DNA of 64,000 nt. It comes from Holacanthus passer. Lineage: Eukaryota; Chordata; Actinopteri; Pomacanthidae. The translations under genes and the position numbers were made by a program. The notes under the pieces were generated by a model that did no database searches, was not told the origin of the DNA, and saw only the letters and a program-made list of their open reading frames with translations. Shown piece after piece: positions 23,390-36,300 of this stretch. Within the stretch, counting starts at the first letter, position 1; each line of letters begins with the position of its first letter. The DNA is taken from the NCBI GenBank assembly GCA_025331565.1, contig JAFREQ010000044.1:124001-188000 (forward strand), written 5' to 3'.

Positions 23390-23422
23390 ATATTGTATCC
23401 TCATAGGAGCTATACTCATCAT
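23390..23422 (-). CDS. Cysteine-rich protein gene, first coding exon with start codon
   Basis: On the minus strand an ATG in good context (A at -3) opens an 11-codon exon, 'MMSIAPMRIQY', ending at a near-perfect donor, gtaagt, in phase 0. That is the phase required by the 52 bp exon 2.9 kb downstream. A TGA lies in frame nine bases before the ATG, which fixes the start: nothing further upstream can be coding in this frame. Whether the two adjacent ATGs are used equally cannot be told. The whole model (four exons, about 145 residues before the open 3' end) is phase-consistent. The transcription start and any 5' non-coding exon are not visible; the upstream minus strand is GA-rich with a (GT)n tract. 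Confidence 0.6.
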
Positions 23423-25059
23423 GGTTAATCAAGGACAGAGAACAGACTACATCTGTTCACATGGCAGCTCTCCTGACGTTTTATTATTCCCCTTCCTTCT
23501 CCTCTCTGTCATTCTGTCTCTTTCTCTCTTTCACCCTCTTCCTCTTTTTTTTACACACACACACACACATTCTTGCTTCTTGTTCCCTATAACACAAATG
23601 TCAGCAGGCTGAGTGTGACAGGTGAACGACAGTGAAGCAGATTTGACCTTGACGCCTCCGAGAGTGAAGTGACAGTAATAAAAGGCTGTAGTGAGCTATT
23701 GTTGGCCCTGGGGCATCCATTAATGAATGACATGAAACAGCCGTGAGATGCGGGGACAAGCAGGGGAGGAGGAATGATGGAGGACAGGTGACAGCAGCCC
23801 ACACGCGGCCCTCACCTGTGATGAGCTCAGCCAGCACCTCGCACAGGGTTCGCACTTAAACATACACTCGATGGCACATGCTAAGACGGCTGCAGACACT
23901 GATGTGCACGCGAGCAAAGCACGGAGGTGTCAAAACACACAACCACCGACAAACACTCGCCGTCTGAGGACATTCTGTCAAAAGGGTGCGTTTGCTGTAG
24001 AATAAATCACCAACTATTTCATTACATTATTCATGTGCTAAGTAGACCCCTCTGCACCCGAGGGCGACTTACATTTTTTTTCACCTCCCACTCACTCTCA
24101 CTCTCATACCCGGATCGTTCACTGATACAAACCCCGGTGACAATTCTGCTTAATCCCCAGCTTCCCCTGCTGCAGAGCATCCTGTTAGCGAATTGTTGTG
24201 AGTGTGGAAATGAGGCTATTTCAGGGATTGGAGCATCTTGTATTCAAAGCACAGAAAGTACAGCACAGTTTTTGGGTTCTTACACTCCAGCAGAATTTGT
24301 CAGTCTTTTCAGCTGATATCAGGATAATTATAGATAATGAAGGGGTGATAAGTGTCAGACCACTAATGGAATGCAGTACTTAACCTCCATAATCCCTTTG
24401 TGCCCTTCACTTAGTAGCAGGATAATTAGATTACTGCCGCTGATACCTTCTTTACTCGTTCACACATCAGCTTATACGTGCACACTCCGGCTGACATGCA
24501 CACACAAACACACAGCACCTATATAATGGATTCTCTTGAACTTGTCAAAACACTTGGATGCATGCACATACTGTATATATTGTACATAAGTGAGGGGGAG
24601 ACTAGTATAATTGGAAGTGACAAGTCTTGGTTGGATCACACTGACTATTGCTTTTTTAAAGTAAATAGGTGCCAACAGTCCTCAATTACTTCCTCTGGAG
24701 GCTTTTACTGCAGCTTGACTCATTGACTGCCACTACTTCTCAACCTATTGCACTTTAAGAAAGGAATTATTCTGCTGGTCCTTGACTTTGACTATCTGAA
24801 GATGTCTGCTTCATTATAAGTTCTTTTTCAAATCAAGAATCTTAAGATACGTGAGTGGAAAGTATTGCTCTTGCACCTGAGCAAAAAAGTAGCTTAACCA
24901 TCTCATGCTACCACAGTATATTGTGAGCAAATATTACCACAGAAAATTGCAGACGCACATTTAATAATCATGAATTCACATTATAGACACTATCACTCAC
25001 TGTTGGTGTAAGAATTAAGGCCACAATTTGGCGCATTGACCATACACAGTCCAGCCATA
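23423..25059. other. Intergenic sequence between the two genes, near part
   Basis: Upstream flank of the minus-strand gene. A (CA)n tract lies at 23553-23569. Overlapping frames on both strands at 23587-24316 have no splice-phase support. Promoter elements of the cysteine-rich gene should lie in the first part, but I cannot identify a TATA box or start site with confidence. Confidence 0.4.
23553..23569. repeat. (CA)n microsatellite, short
   Basis: A CA tract of 17 bases just upstream, on the minus strand, of the first coding exon of the cysteine-rich gene, next to a pyrimidine-rich stretch. Confidence 0.8.
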
Positions 25060-25395
25060 TGCAATGTTTTGACCTCTTTACTACTTACTGTTACTATGTT
25101 CATCCACATCTGCACGTAACCTATTTTTTAGGACACACAATTCTACTGTTATATTATCATCTATTCTCTATTTTAGGTGCAATATTATGTTCATTATCAT
25201 GTGCGATACTCTCAGTAAAGCAATATTATTACGGTTAATGTCATGCTTTCCTTGCATTGCATTTGCACACTTGCATTGTATATTTTTGTTTCATTTTGAT
25301 GCTCTGTAGTTGTATTTTGTATTTTTTTTTTGCTGCTGCAATTTATGGAGTACTCTGGCACAAGAATTTCGGGATTAATAAAGTTCTTATCTTGT
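25060..25395 (+). mobile_element. Truncated non-LTR retrotransposon 3' UTR
   Basis: T-rich text with 'ctgcacgtaacctattttt', 'cttgcattgtatatttttg', then 'ctctggcacaagaatttcgg' and 'gattaataaagttcttatct'. The last phrase is the 3' end seen in very many fish LINE copies of the Rex/L2 kind. No reverse-transcriptase frame precedes it, so only the 3' end was inserted, as is usual for 5'-truncated LINEs. The subfamily is not assignable by eye. Confidence 0.5.
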
Positions 25396-26162
25396 TCATT
25401 GGCTTAAAGCTACCCTGTGGAGTTTATGACCACTAGGAGTGCTATGGAGCTTTTTATAAGTGGATCCTTGTTTTATTTGTGCATGTGCATGAAGACGTAG
25501 TGGATGTGGAAAACACATCTTGCTGTCTTTCAACACATTCATGTTAAGTCAGCTGACTGAGTTGACAGCACGAGAAATATGCACGCATTTCAAATGAGCA
25601 TCAGTATGAAAGGAGTCATTCTTAATGAACATTTGCTGTAGTCCATCTTCCAAATATCGGTGTTCTAAGAAATAAGAGATATCCTGGGGGATCAAATGTT
25701 GGATAGTTGTAATTAAAGTTCCATCACTTCAGCGCTGGGCCTAACACTGCTTGGCATGATGTCCGCAATTTTCTTCCACAGTCTGTCTTGGGAGGATGGC
25801 TCAAGATAAGCAATGAGTAACAGTTTAAACTGTAAAAACAGTGAGAGATTTACTGAACCTGTCGGAGAAGATATGGTGGCGCTGGGTGATATATGGCAGT
25901 GGGGAGGGAGAACCAGCATTTCATCGGGATTGGCAAGACAGTCATATTTTAACCCAGCCATCCCCCAAAGGCTGTGCTGTAGCACCCCACACCTCTACAT
26001 CACTCCTATCAACTGGGTGGGAAGGAAGATCCAATTGGCAGGTAGGATGTCAGATTCAGGGGTGAAAGATGAAGAGAAAAAGAGGGGAAGAAGAGAAAAA
26101 GATGTTAGCAGGGAAAAACCTTAGCGGGATTGGTATAAGAATTAGTGTGAATCTATTCTATT

Positions 26163-27190
26163 TATTCTGTATTGGCTGGATTGACATTGAGTTTTTCACA
26201 GGTGTCCACAGTGTCTACAGGATAAATCTTAATGACTTCAGTAATCCTCTGACTTTTTATCTTGTGTCGCCAGCAGATCAAAGTTTTCATTTATGTGTTG
26301 AAATATCTGAACATCTATTTGATGGATTTAAAAAAAATATTGTACAGACATTCATGGTTCCAAGACTATGTTTCCTAATTACTTTGGTGATCTTGACTTT
26401 TCCTTTAGCGCCACTGTAACATTTTTGGTTTTCAGTTTTTCAACAACTATTGGATGGAATTTAGCACAGACATTAATGCCACATCAGAAAGAACTGTAAT
26501 AACTTTGGTGATCCTTTAGCCTTTCCACTAGGACCATTCAAACAAACGCTTTCAACAAGTCCTCCAAATGAAATGACAAAAAACGTAACTGCCCTCCAGA
26601 AGGACACATGAAAGTGCTTTCAACTGGATGAGTTAGACAACTTGGTTTGGGTTCAAATAAGATAAGATATTCCTTTATTAGTCCCACAACTGGGAAATGT
26701 ACAGCATTACAGCAACAAGATAAATAAGCAATATAAACAAGAGAAGTATAAAAACGTATTAACAATTTAACTAGAGTAGAAATTCTTAACTATAATAACA
26801 GTATTGACAAGATATACTTTATTAAGGTTAACTCATCATGATGACAATGTTTGTTTAGGAATAATCGTGTTCATGTTAACATGAACCCACCATCTCCTGT
26901 GGCCATGAGACAGCTTTGTCACTTGAATATAAACATATGTCGTTTTTGGGACATTTGCTGAAATGGCCTATTCTGTTGTTTTCCTTTGAAGGATAGTCTC
27001 AATAGTTTGGTTCATTTCCAAAGGGTGCCTGCAAAACTAATGACATTCCCATCAGCCTCAGCTGTTCTTTGTATTCGGTGCTCATTAGCAAATGCTAGTA
27101 TGCCAACACGCTAATTATGGCGCACATGAAAAACATTACATCTGCTCAACATCAGCGTAATAAAACCAGGTGAGAGTTCAGTGCTTTACA
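26163..27190. repeat. Teleost interspersed repeat copy, split by later insertion
   Basis: The first part (about 26270-26530) carries 'caacaactattggatggaat', 'ttagcacagacattaatg' and two copies of 'actttggtgatc'. The second part (about 27010-27180) carries 'tgcctgcaaaactaatgaca', 'ttcccatcagcctcagctgt' and 'gctcattagcaaatgctag'. These belong, from memory, to one well-known fish repeat family in this order. Between them lies a LINE-type tail ('aataagataagatattcct', from 26657) plus A-rich sequence. I read this as a repeat copy interrupted by another element, so it is non-coding throughout. Confidence 0.55.
26657..26730 (+). repeat. LINE-type 3' tail fragment inside another repeat
   Basis: 'gataagatattcctttatta' is followed by 'gtcccacaactgggaaatg' and then by CA/AT-rich text. 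It has the same tail pattern as at 22231 and 29960, and it lies in the gap of the split repeat copy described above. Confidence 0.5.
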
Positions 27191-29810
27191 AAATGTTAGC
27201 AGTTCTCATTCACTTCCCCACCTGGACCTCCTGCCTGGAGATTTGAAAGAGAAAACTTTCCAGGCGCCCGCTTCTTTAACTTTTATGCTTCTGCCACTCA
27301 AGGACGGACTGGCCATCTGGAGTTTTGAGGACCTCTGGGCCGGTGGTGACTCCAGCACCACTGATATGAAAAAATGAAAGAAATAAACGGCCTATTCTGT
27401 TCGGCTATCCTGATTTAGACCGTCCCGCAGAGGTGCCTGTGTGCAGAGGTCATCAATTTATACCATCACTGCAGTCACATCTTTGCTGTCACCCTCACTT
27501 TGGTAAACTCATAGTTTCAACTTAAAGATCACAATGCATGTAAAATAGAAATTTTAAAGGTTTTTATTTGTCTAAGATTTGTGCCAAATTTCCTGCTGCA
27601 ACACGGACATTAATGCTTTGGATCTTTATCAGAACTCATCTTGCAGGTCCTGATAATATAATTTTGCGACCAGGGAGTTGTTTTCACTTTGAATGTTTAA
27701 GACAGTGATGTATCTTTTAAAGCACACGGCGTGTTAATGTGTCATTTATCAGTTCAGCTTCGACAACAACCTCTCCCCGCTTGCCAGCTGGAGGCTGACT
27801 ACAGCATTTCCATCATCACCTGTGAAGTATCAGGTGGAGTTGATCCTGAGAGCCGTGGTGGAGAGGTGCCACGACAGGCTTTTCATAATGACTGATGTCA
27901 TCTGTCGCACTTTCATTTACTGTTCAAAGTGATGGACAAATGCCCAGAGTGTGCCAAGAGACCGTGTCATCAAGATGTCTTTTTGAAGAAGTGCTTCTGG
28001 CACTTGACAAGCCGGCAGGATGTTTCTGTCTTTTACTTGCTCACGGTGAGACAAGGAGATCGATTATGATTGGTTTCTCAGCGAGTAGTCAAGCTGCAAG
28101 ATCGACTGGGTAATGTGTGTTGACATGGAGATCAACTGAGCCTACCCAAGCAGCTGGTATTAATGAAGCACAAAATAACAACTGTTTGTTAGATAGTGGC
28201 TGCGCGAATCCTCATTCCCTCTCATTAAGCAAAACACCCACTCACAGATGCGCTTGTGTGGCAACAAACTAGTCCTCTGAAACGAACTAGCCCCGGCTCG
28301 TGTGTTGTTATGGCAATTAGACGATCCGGTGTCACGCTTAGTCAAGCTTCAACCTTTGCTCGTGACTTTTCGCTGCTGCTCTCAACATTTCACTGAGGAA
28401 TCGAATCTGCAGAATTTGACCTTCTTTTCTTGAATTACTTGAAGCCGTCTTTTATTCTCTACTTTTTTTTTCATTATGCATGAACTAATGCAAGTACATG
28501 CTTCCTTAACCAACCTTCATAAAAATCAAACCAAAAAGAAAACGAATAAGGCTTTTCCAAGTAAAAAAAAAATATATTGTTTTCTACATTGGAGATATTA
28601 AGAAGCACCAAACAAATTGAAAGACAGACTTGCTGTTGTTAACTCGAACTCTGTCTGTGTCTGTGTGGAACGTGCACTCCACTGGAGCTTGCTTGGCATC
28701 CAGCGCTTTCTCCAGCCCATTCATCAAAAAGGACCAGAGCTCGTGTGAGTGAGAAGATTTATACACCGTGGAAGAGAGGTGGAGAATTAGCCCAGATTTA
28801 TGAGCACGGACCGCAATGGCAAGGCACTGGCAGCTGCTACTTGACATTTGAACAGAGAATGTGAAAGAAAATTGGAGACGGGGGAAACAGGAAATTGGAA
28901 CAACAGAGAGGTGGAGAGAGACTGAGGAATGAATGAGGTATGAGCTGGTCCAGACTGTAAAAAAAAAAAAAGGTGTGCGATTGGAAAAGTTAATTTCTAA
29001 CAAATAAGGCTAAAGAGGGAAAACACTCACTCATAACATTAACAACATGAGTCTCATTTTTTTAGCTATGTCACCAGATTTTTTTATGTAATCTACGAAA
29101 TAGAGGCAAACATCATGATTGAATGTTTGTTTGAATAAAATGGCCTATAATAATGTACAATGTGAGAGGGTTAGAAAAAGCAGATCCCACAGAATCATCA
29201 TTTTCTCCTGCTTTGCTTATATGTGAGGTGGAGGTGAACCATCCTGGACCTGAAAGAACTTGATGTCCTTAACGTTAAAAACTAGTTCTGTGAACGTGCG
29301 AGGGACTAAAATGCAGGTTTTAAAAGTTCAGCATCGTTCCAACTTTCCACTCTCCGCTGTCACATTGCAGTTGATGACATGTTCCCATTCCCTCAGTAGG
29401 TCAGAGGTCACAGCCTATAAGTTGACTCTGAGACTGCTGGGACGCTATCATACAGTAGTGTTCAGTCCTCAGTGTTGCAGCAGCAATTATAGTTATGATA
29501 GGTGTAGAAAACATCAAGGCAGACTTTGGGTGCACAACAGGGCATAGAAGAAATTTGTCAGTGGATTGAAAATGAAACTGTATTTGAGAAAAAACTGAAA
29601 CAACTCAAGGCCATGAAAGGATCTTCAAAAAAAAAATGGTTGCAAAATCATAACTAATATTCTCTTCTCTATCGGATAACTTCTAACATATTTCTGCTAG
29701 CACACGTCGATTGAGGCATTGAAGCTACATAGACTGGATTTCAGTCATGCAAAAAAGTAATGTTTGTGCTATTTGCATATCTGCTGAGGGGTGTACACAA
29801 ATGCAATGTT
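27191..29810. other. Intergenic sequence, possible repeat fragment near 27300
   Basis: No gene seen. 'ctcaaggacggactggccat' with 'gacctctgggccggtgg' (27298-27345) is a phrase I associate with a fish repeat, but the copy is short. The rest contains only chance frames. Confidence 0.4.
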
Positions 29811-30310
29811 CTTTGGTGGATGAAGTGCTCATACTTAAAGTAAAAATATCAATAATACAGTGTAGAAAGTACAAGTTAAAAGTCCTGCATTCAAAATGTT
29901 ACTCAAGCAAAAGTACAAAAGTATTATCAAACTTTACCAAAATACCAAAAGTAAAAGTACATAAGATAAGATATGCCTATATTCGTCCCATAGTGGGGAA
30001 ATTTACAAGTATCGTGGAGCCCATTTTAGAAGAATATACATTAAATAATTGGGTTACAATAATTGGTGCATTAATGTGTACTTCACTTTAATGTTCAATC
30101 ATTTTCAATTGCAAAAAGTTATGTACTTTGTGAATATAAGCAAAGTCTTAACCAATAGTTATATTTATTTGTTGATCATATTTTGTATTATTAATCTGAA
30201 TCTGCAAAGTAACTAGTAACTAAAGTTATCAAACAAATGTAATGGAGTAAAAAGAACAATATTTGACTGAATTGTTGTGGAGTTGAAGTATCTATATAGA
30301 TAGAGTAAAT
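29811..30310. repeat. Teleost interspersed repeat with nested LINE-type tail
   Basis: The left part reads 'agtacaagttaaaagtcctg' and 'cattcaaaatgttactcaag', then 'aaaagtacaaaagtattatc'. The right part reads 'tctgaatctgcaaagtaact' and 'taatggagtaaaaagaacaa'. Both belong, from memory, to one very common fish repeat, in the expected order. At 29960-30010 a LINE-type tail ('aagataagatatgcctatat', 'cccatagtggggaaattt') interrupts it. Order and orientation suggest that the tail entered an older copy. Confidence 0.6.
29960..30010 (+). repeat. LINE-type 3' tail fragment
   Basis: A third copy in this window of the GATAAGATA / TATTnGTCCC / GTGGGGAAATT pattern, here inserted in the repeat that spans 29.8-30.3 kb. 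Confidence 0.5.
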
Positions 30311-33300
30311 GTAGTTAGTTACTTATGAAAATTTTCAATGGATTTAGTTCTGTACAAAAAAAAAAAGGTAATGCAAATGGACAGAGGAGCGTGCTGCCAT
30401 CTGACTCCCTGCAGGAAACAGAAGAAGAGGAAGTGGCTAAAATGTTCCTTTTCTTCAGATCTTACATGATAAGAGGAGATATACCCTCCTAGTAGAATAT
30501 TACACAACCCTTTGCACCAGAATTAGAAAAGAGAGCAATGAGCCAATGGGGTTGCTCATTGGGTCTCTTTGTTCACGTAACTTTTTGAAAAAGCGGAGAA
30601 TAGAGTTGATGGAACATGATGCACCGCGGCAGGAGGCTGCCCTTCTCACCTGGGTTTACAAGGCACACCGCAATGAATGGAGGATCAGACACAGGTGACA
30701 AAAAGCATAGAGAAGGCTTTTTGGCCGTGGCGTGTATGCAGTCACATCCACTCAGGCTGAAGCGTGGCGAGGCGACACGGAGAACCACAGAGGACGGCGG
30801 GTGCTTGGCCTCGCGGCACGCATCTACATCCAAACTGAGTCCAAATCTGACTCACAGCGTCGGTGTTCAGCTTCCATTAGTCTGCCGGTGGCTTGCACTA
30901 TACCTACTGACTTCATCATGATTCCCCTACATCCTGTTAGCCATCTGTGAGCACCAAGATGGAGGAGGTGATTCTCTGCTGGGGACAGTCCCTGCCACAG
31001 CTAGTCAGGTTTGCCTTAGCTGGATGCAAAGAGCCCCAGGAGCAGGCTCGCTGGCATTAGTCCACCGCCTGAGACTTGCTCCAGCCAGGGCGGGTTGTCG
31101 GGGCTGGGAGCCAGTAGAGAGTCCTGTCTGATGCTCTCTTGAGCTGGAAGATCAAAAAAGGAGGAAAGAGCATCCTTTTTGGCCGTGGAAGAGTGTAAGA
31201 GTGCAAATGGTCACGGGGTGGATTGTCCTGATACGACAGGAGAAACCACAAAGGACAACATTCAGGTCACAAGGCACATAGATTCTCTTCTGACCGACTG
31301 AATTTAGGCCAAATCTCTCACACTGAGATTACAAAAACTATATATTTTTTTCCACCTGAAAACTTTTATCTGATTTGACAAGAAGATCTGGGTAGTGTTG
31401 TGCCACTTCCTTTTTTCTAAGATAAAGTGGATTTATGGATGTTTATTCACAATCAGATCACACATCAGAGATAATCAGAAAGTCGCACTCAGTCTAAAAA
31501 AATATGTAGATATCTCAGAGAAGGAGAATGAACTTGAACAAATTGAGGCACTAAAGGTTTTAAAGAAGCCTCTGCAGTGTCTGAGTTTTCATGGTTTAAC
31601 TTTCACTATGTAAAAACATAAGATAATATTAATTTGTGATGGTCTTCTTATTCTGGTCCACACTGTTGATCAATTGAACCTGTGTGAAGGTTTGATAATA
31701 TTCGAACAGGCAATTACGGTGTAGTTAATTAGCTCAAGACAGTCTCAAACTTGGAAGTTCACCATTTGCCAGTCTTGGTAATTTTTCCTCTAAAATAATC
31801 TTTTGAACAAATCTTTTTAATGAACCGACTCTAATCATTCAGTACACTGGAGGAAGAACAGCTTTGCCCATCACTCAAAATGTTTATATTCTTCAAGCAA
31901 CACATTCATGTTTTTCAAATTATAGATCTATGAGATATTAGTAGTACCTTATTTTACCCTAAAGTTGAAGGAGTGAAAGAAGTGTTTGTGGGTTTGGGAG
32001 CTCAGTCACAGTAAAGTCTCATGAGTCAGCCAGTATTGAATGAGGAAGTCAATAAAGACCTGTGAGGGCAGGGCAGCAGGTCGGGATCAGAATTTATCCA
32101 GAAAACGTCAGTCACATGCTTAAATTCGACAGATTACTCCAGTTTTTCTATAAACTCTTCACCTCTCTGTGTTGATCGTCTTGCATAAATTAACTACACT
32201 TAATCTTTGCACAATTACTCGGGGATGACATCAGCTGAGTCTCTCCTAAAGATAATTTCTAATGAAGTTTTTATTATGCTGTCTGCTGTGTGTATATATA
32301 ATTTACGAAAGGCAAACATTGGAAATGATGAAGATAAAACCGTTTGTGATGTGTTTGACTATGCTCCCCTGACAGCGGTAAACCCCGCGCTGAAACATAA
32401 AGACTGCGCGTTTGGGAATAGATAAGGGCTCGACTGTAGACGGCTGAGGCTGCTGAAGCCCGCCGGCGTTCTTCCTGGAGGTTTGGAGTCTGACTGTATA
32501 GACTGAGGGAGGCTGTTGCATCAACAGGAGATAATATCTGACTCCCTCCTCTGACTGCCTGAGGGGTGAAAATATACAGTATGTGAACCTGAAATGCACT
32601 CAGTCTATTCGATCCAAGGCTGTCGTGAAAAAGACAACCACAGGCCTGCTCAGTAATGTTTAATGGACTTAAAGGACATGATTGCCCGTTGGCACTGTGT
32701 CAAATTTATGGGGCAGCCATTTTCAGTGCCAGGATAAAAGGTTTGGCTCCATACTCCTAATGACAAAAATGACCTCTATCATAAGTGTGTGTCTGCCGAA
32801 GTTACTGCAGCTGTCCAATTTCAGACATGATTTCTTGACGTCACAAGGACACTAATTATGTTTTTGATATAATCACCTCACAAGAGCTCTCTACGATCAG
32901 CTCAAGTGGCTCCTCTAATGAAAATGATGTCTTGCTTTGTTAACCTTGTGTGGCTTTAACACTCAGGTGTTAAACAGTGGAGGACGTGGGCTGCATACGG
33001 AAAATTACAACCTATATCAAGAATATAAACCCTTAGCCCGAACGGCTCCATCAAATCTCATCAGTTATGATGCCGTTATAACTGGGGTTATGGTTGGATG
33101 TACTTTACGGCCCACTTTATTGTTGCTTTATGAAAATCAATATGTCATTTTATGGCAAATCTTACAAATACTGTCAATAAACTGTTAACGGGTCATCTCA
33201 TCTCCCGTGGCCAATTACATTAGAAGGGAGGAAAGGAGCCGTTTTTCAAGCCTCATTTACAGGACAGGATCGTGTTGCTAATGTTTTAATCTCTCTCTAT

Positions 33301-36300
33301 CGGGAATCATTTCTTAATGACAGTCAGCAAATGCTCTTGTAAGACATCTGCGAGAATCATCTCTGTCATTACTCAATCTAGCCGATCGTCGGTTTGTCAA
33401 AGCCATATGCCACATTATGTTTTGTTGATTTCTAAACAGTGATTTATGTCAATCGCTCCGAGTGTAAATTCCCCTGATAATGACATGTACTCAAACTTGC
33501 ACTCGCTTACTTTACAGTCATCTCATTTGCACTTTGATCGAGTTGACAATAAGACGGAGAGGTGCAGAGCATTTGGCCTGAATCCTAATTTTTGGATACA
33601 CCTTGTTTTGTACTTTCTAGACAGCCTAAACAATGCCCGACCCACATGGGAGCACTCCGGCTCTACCACATTCATTTACATTACACTACAGGCCAAACAC
33701 CTGAAAACTGCATAAATCACTCTGTCACTGCTAAGCTACTTGGGCAATTCAATTGGCTTAAGTTTAGCCAGCTAATATGGTATAATGACATTCATATAGT
33801 GCAATAATTCAAACCCATTGATCTGATTACAAGCATTCTGCCCCATAATTCACTTTGCTGAAAATGCAGTTAATGTATGCAGACCGAGCGAGACAACAGT
33901 TTCATCTCTGTGGGATCGACACGGCCGGGTCAAACATGCTGTTCATCGCGTTTAAAATTCTGCCCGTGCTCGCTGCGAGTACACCAGTGTTGGTTTTGGA
34001 AATCATTAGGTTTTCAAAATCTTCACACTTTGTTAAACTCCAGGGGCTGTAGTCACCCTGCCTCCCCCAATTGCTTTCAGACAAACTGCAGTAGGCTGTA
34101 ATGAACACCTGGAAACAAGTCAAGAGAGATCCTCAGCTCGATGTTATTAAAACCCAGATATGGATTCCTCTCTGTTGAAATGATGCATTGAACAGGTATG
34201 CAGCAACAGCGTCACACACACAGAAGACTCATGGCAGAGTGACGGCTACGGGGAAGAATTTCACATGCTAAAACCAGCATGAAATCGCATGAGACCTCTG
34301 GCTTCTATATCTCTATTCATCCCACCTAATCTTTAGTGTGCCCAGGGTATTTTATAATGCCATGATATACCATGGCGGGGTTTATGGGCTCAAGGATTTA
34401 GCAGCGTGATGCGATCAGCCAAAAGGCAGAGTCAAGAACTGGTGGGGGAAATTATTTTGCTCGGCATGTAAATAGCCGCTTTAATTACCTTCCAACAGCT
34501 GAATGTGAAGATGACAAAGATGACCTTTATCCACCGGTGATCTAAAATTATCAGGCATATGCTCTCTAATGCGTTTCCCTCTCACATTTTTAGCTCGCTT
34601 TTGTTTACAGTGATCTAAACTGGGCACTGCTTTTCACGTGCAAAGGAAAAGGAAGCGGCCACGATTATTGATTAGTTGATTTGATTTATCTGGTAAAAGA
34701 ACTGCAGCACAGTGTTGTTATTTTCACCATGTAGTGCTGTAAACTCCACTTTTGCACTCTTTCTACATCTCAAAATGACCATATGTAATGAAAGCAATGT
34801 TCTTTATATGCAGTAGAGTGCTACAGCTGTCGCACAATCGGCTGCTCAAATGGAGCCAACTAAGTGAAAGAAAGGACAGAGAAACAAAACAAAAAAAATT
34901 TTTTTCTACCAGCAGTGCTTTCTCTTGCAAGCTATTCATTCTAAACAAGGACTTGTAGAGGAAGTAGGGAATAAAATTGCCAAATCAGTGTGGTGAAGGT
35001 CACAGGGAGTGACACAGGAAGGAGGAATAGTTCCGAACATAAAAAAGAACCCAACAAACTCTAAACAAATGTCAAATTGTCAAGTAGCCCGGTGGATTTG
35101 TGAAAAGAATTGTTTTGAAAGCAAACAGTCTGATAAAGACTTGGCCCTGGAGTGGCAGTTTACAGCATAATGTGAAGTCATAATGTAACTGCTCGAGTCT
35201 GTATTGGCCATCAAAAGTAATGCGTGTGCATGTGTATGTATACCATTTCATGTGCTCATTTCTGTCAGTGCATGGTGGACAGAAATTGCCTCTGGCGAGG
35301 CACAGAATCAATCCCAATAATGTTGCATCTCTCAGGTAGTGCAGTTTCTCTGACAACTTGAATGAAATGCACCCTTCACATTTCCAGTTCAAGACATTCA
35401 ATTTCCAGCTGCTTCTTGAGGCAGAATTCTGCAGTGGAAGATCAATGCAAAATGACTGGAAAATTGCTAATGTTATTTACATCAAAGTGAGACTGGAGGA
35501 GAGCAATTATGCCAGTGATTCAAGGCAATATTCCTAAGTGAGTTGTCCCCTGGGTAATAACAGTATCATATTTTGATATTATTAATATTCTACCCAGTAT
35601 TGTTTTGTTTTTTTGCAACACATAAACTCAGATAACCTGACTCCAGGTGTTTGATAGGCTGTTGATGCTATAGTTAATATGCTATTGTTTAGATTAATTC
35701 ATTTTGAAACCGAAGTTGTTATGGAGAAATCCTAGAAGCATTTCAGCTGCCAAGTCCATAAGATGCACAAAGACAAACAAATTGGGTTTTGTTGTGGGGA
35801 GAAAACAGATCTAAGGGCGTGACATAGAATATGATCCCCTGATGCCTTCGCTCAGACGCAGCCATGCATCTCGAAGCAGCAGTTTGCTTGTCTTTTTCAT
35901 GTTTCAATTTGCAGTTGGAGTCTGTCTCAAGGAGAGAGCTGCGAGATGATCTGTTACTGGGGAGAAATCAGAGTTTCTTTGTGAGATACTACAGATGAGG
36001 TGTCAAGGCATTGTGCTGTATATATGTGTGTGTTAGCACTTGTAAGGGAACACATTTCTTTTTCTGAGAAAAGCACTTCCACATATAGGAAAATCAACAA
36101 CGGCAGCGTCTACAGAGGAACGTAGAGAATGAAGAACAAGGTCGAAGTGAATGGCTGGATTGTTTTTCTCGTTTGAAACATAGTAAGTTTGCTGTTTGTA
36201 CCCACACGTGTGATGAAGCTGAGGCTGGTATTTCATGGCCACTTTGTTTGCCCTTGCACCATCGTGCCTGCATGCGTAAGTGAGGCAGCACAGGGCCAAT

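Noticed and set aside
25713..25985. Minus frame with 'LWKKIADIMPSSVRP', resembling a Myb/MADF-like transposase piece
   Set aside because: The resemblance is limited to about 15 residues, no other part of a transposase is nearby, and a plus frame overlaps it.
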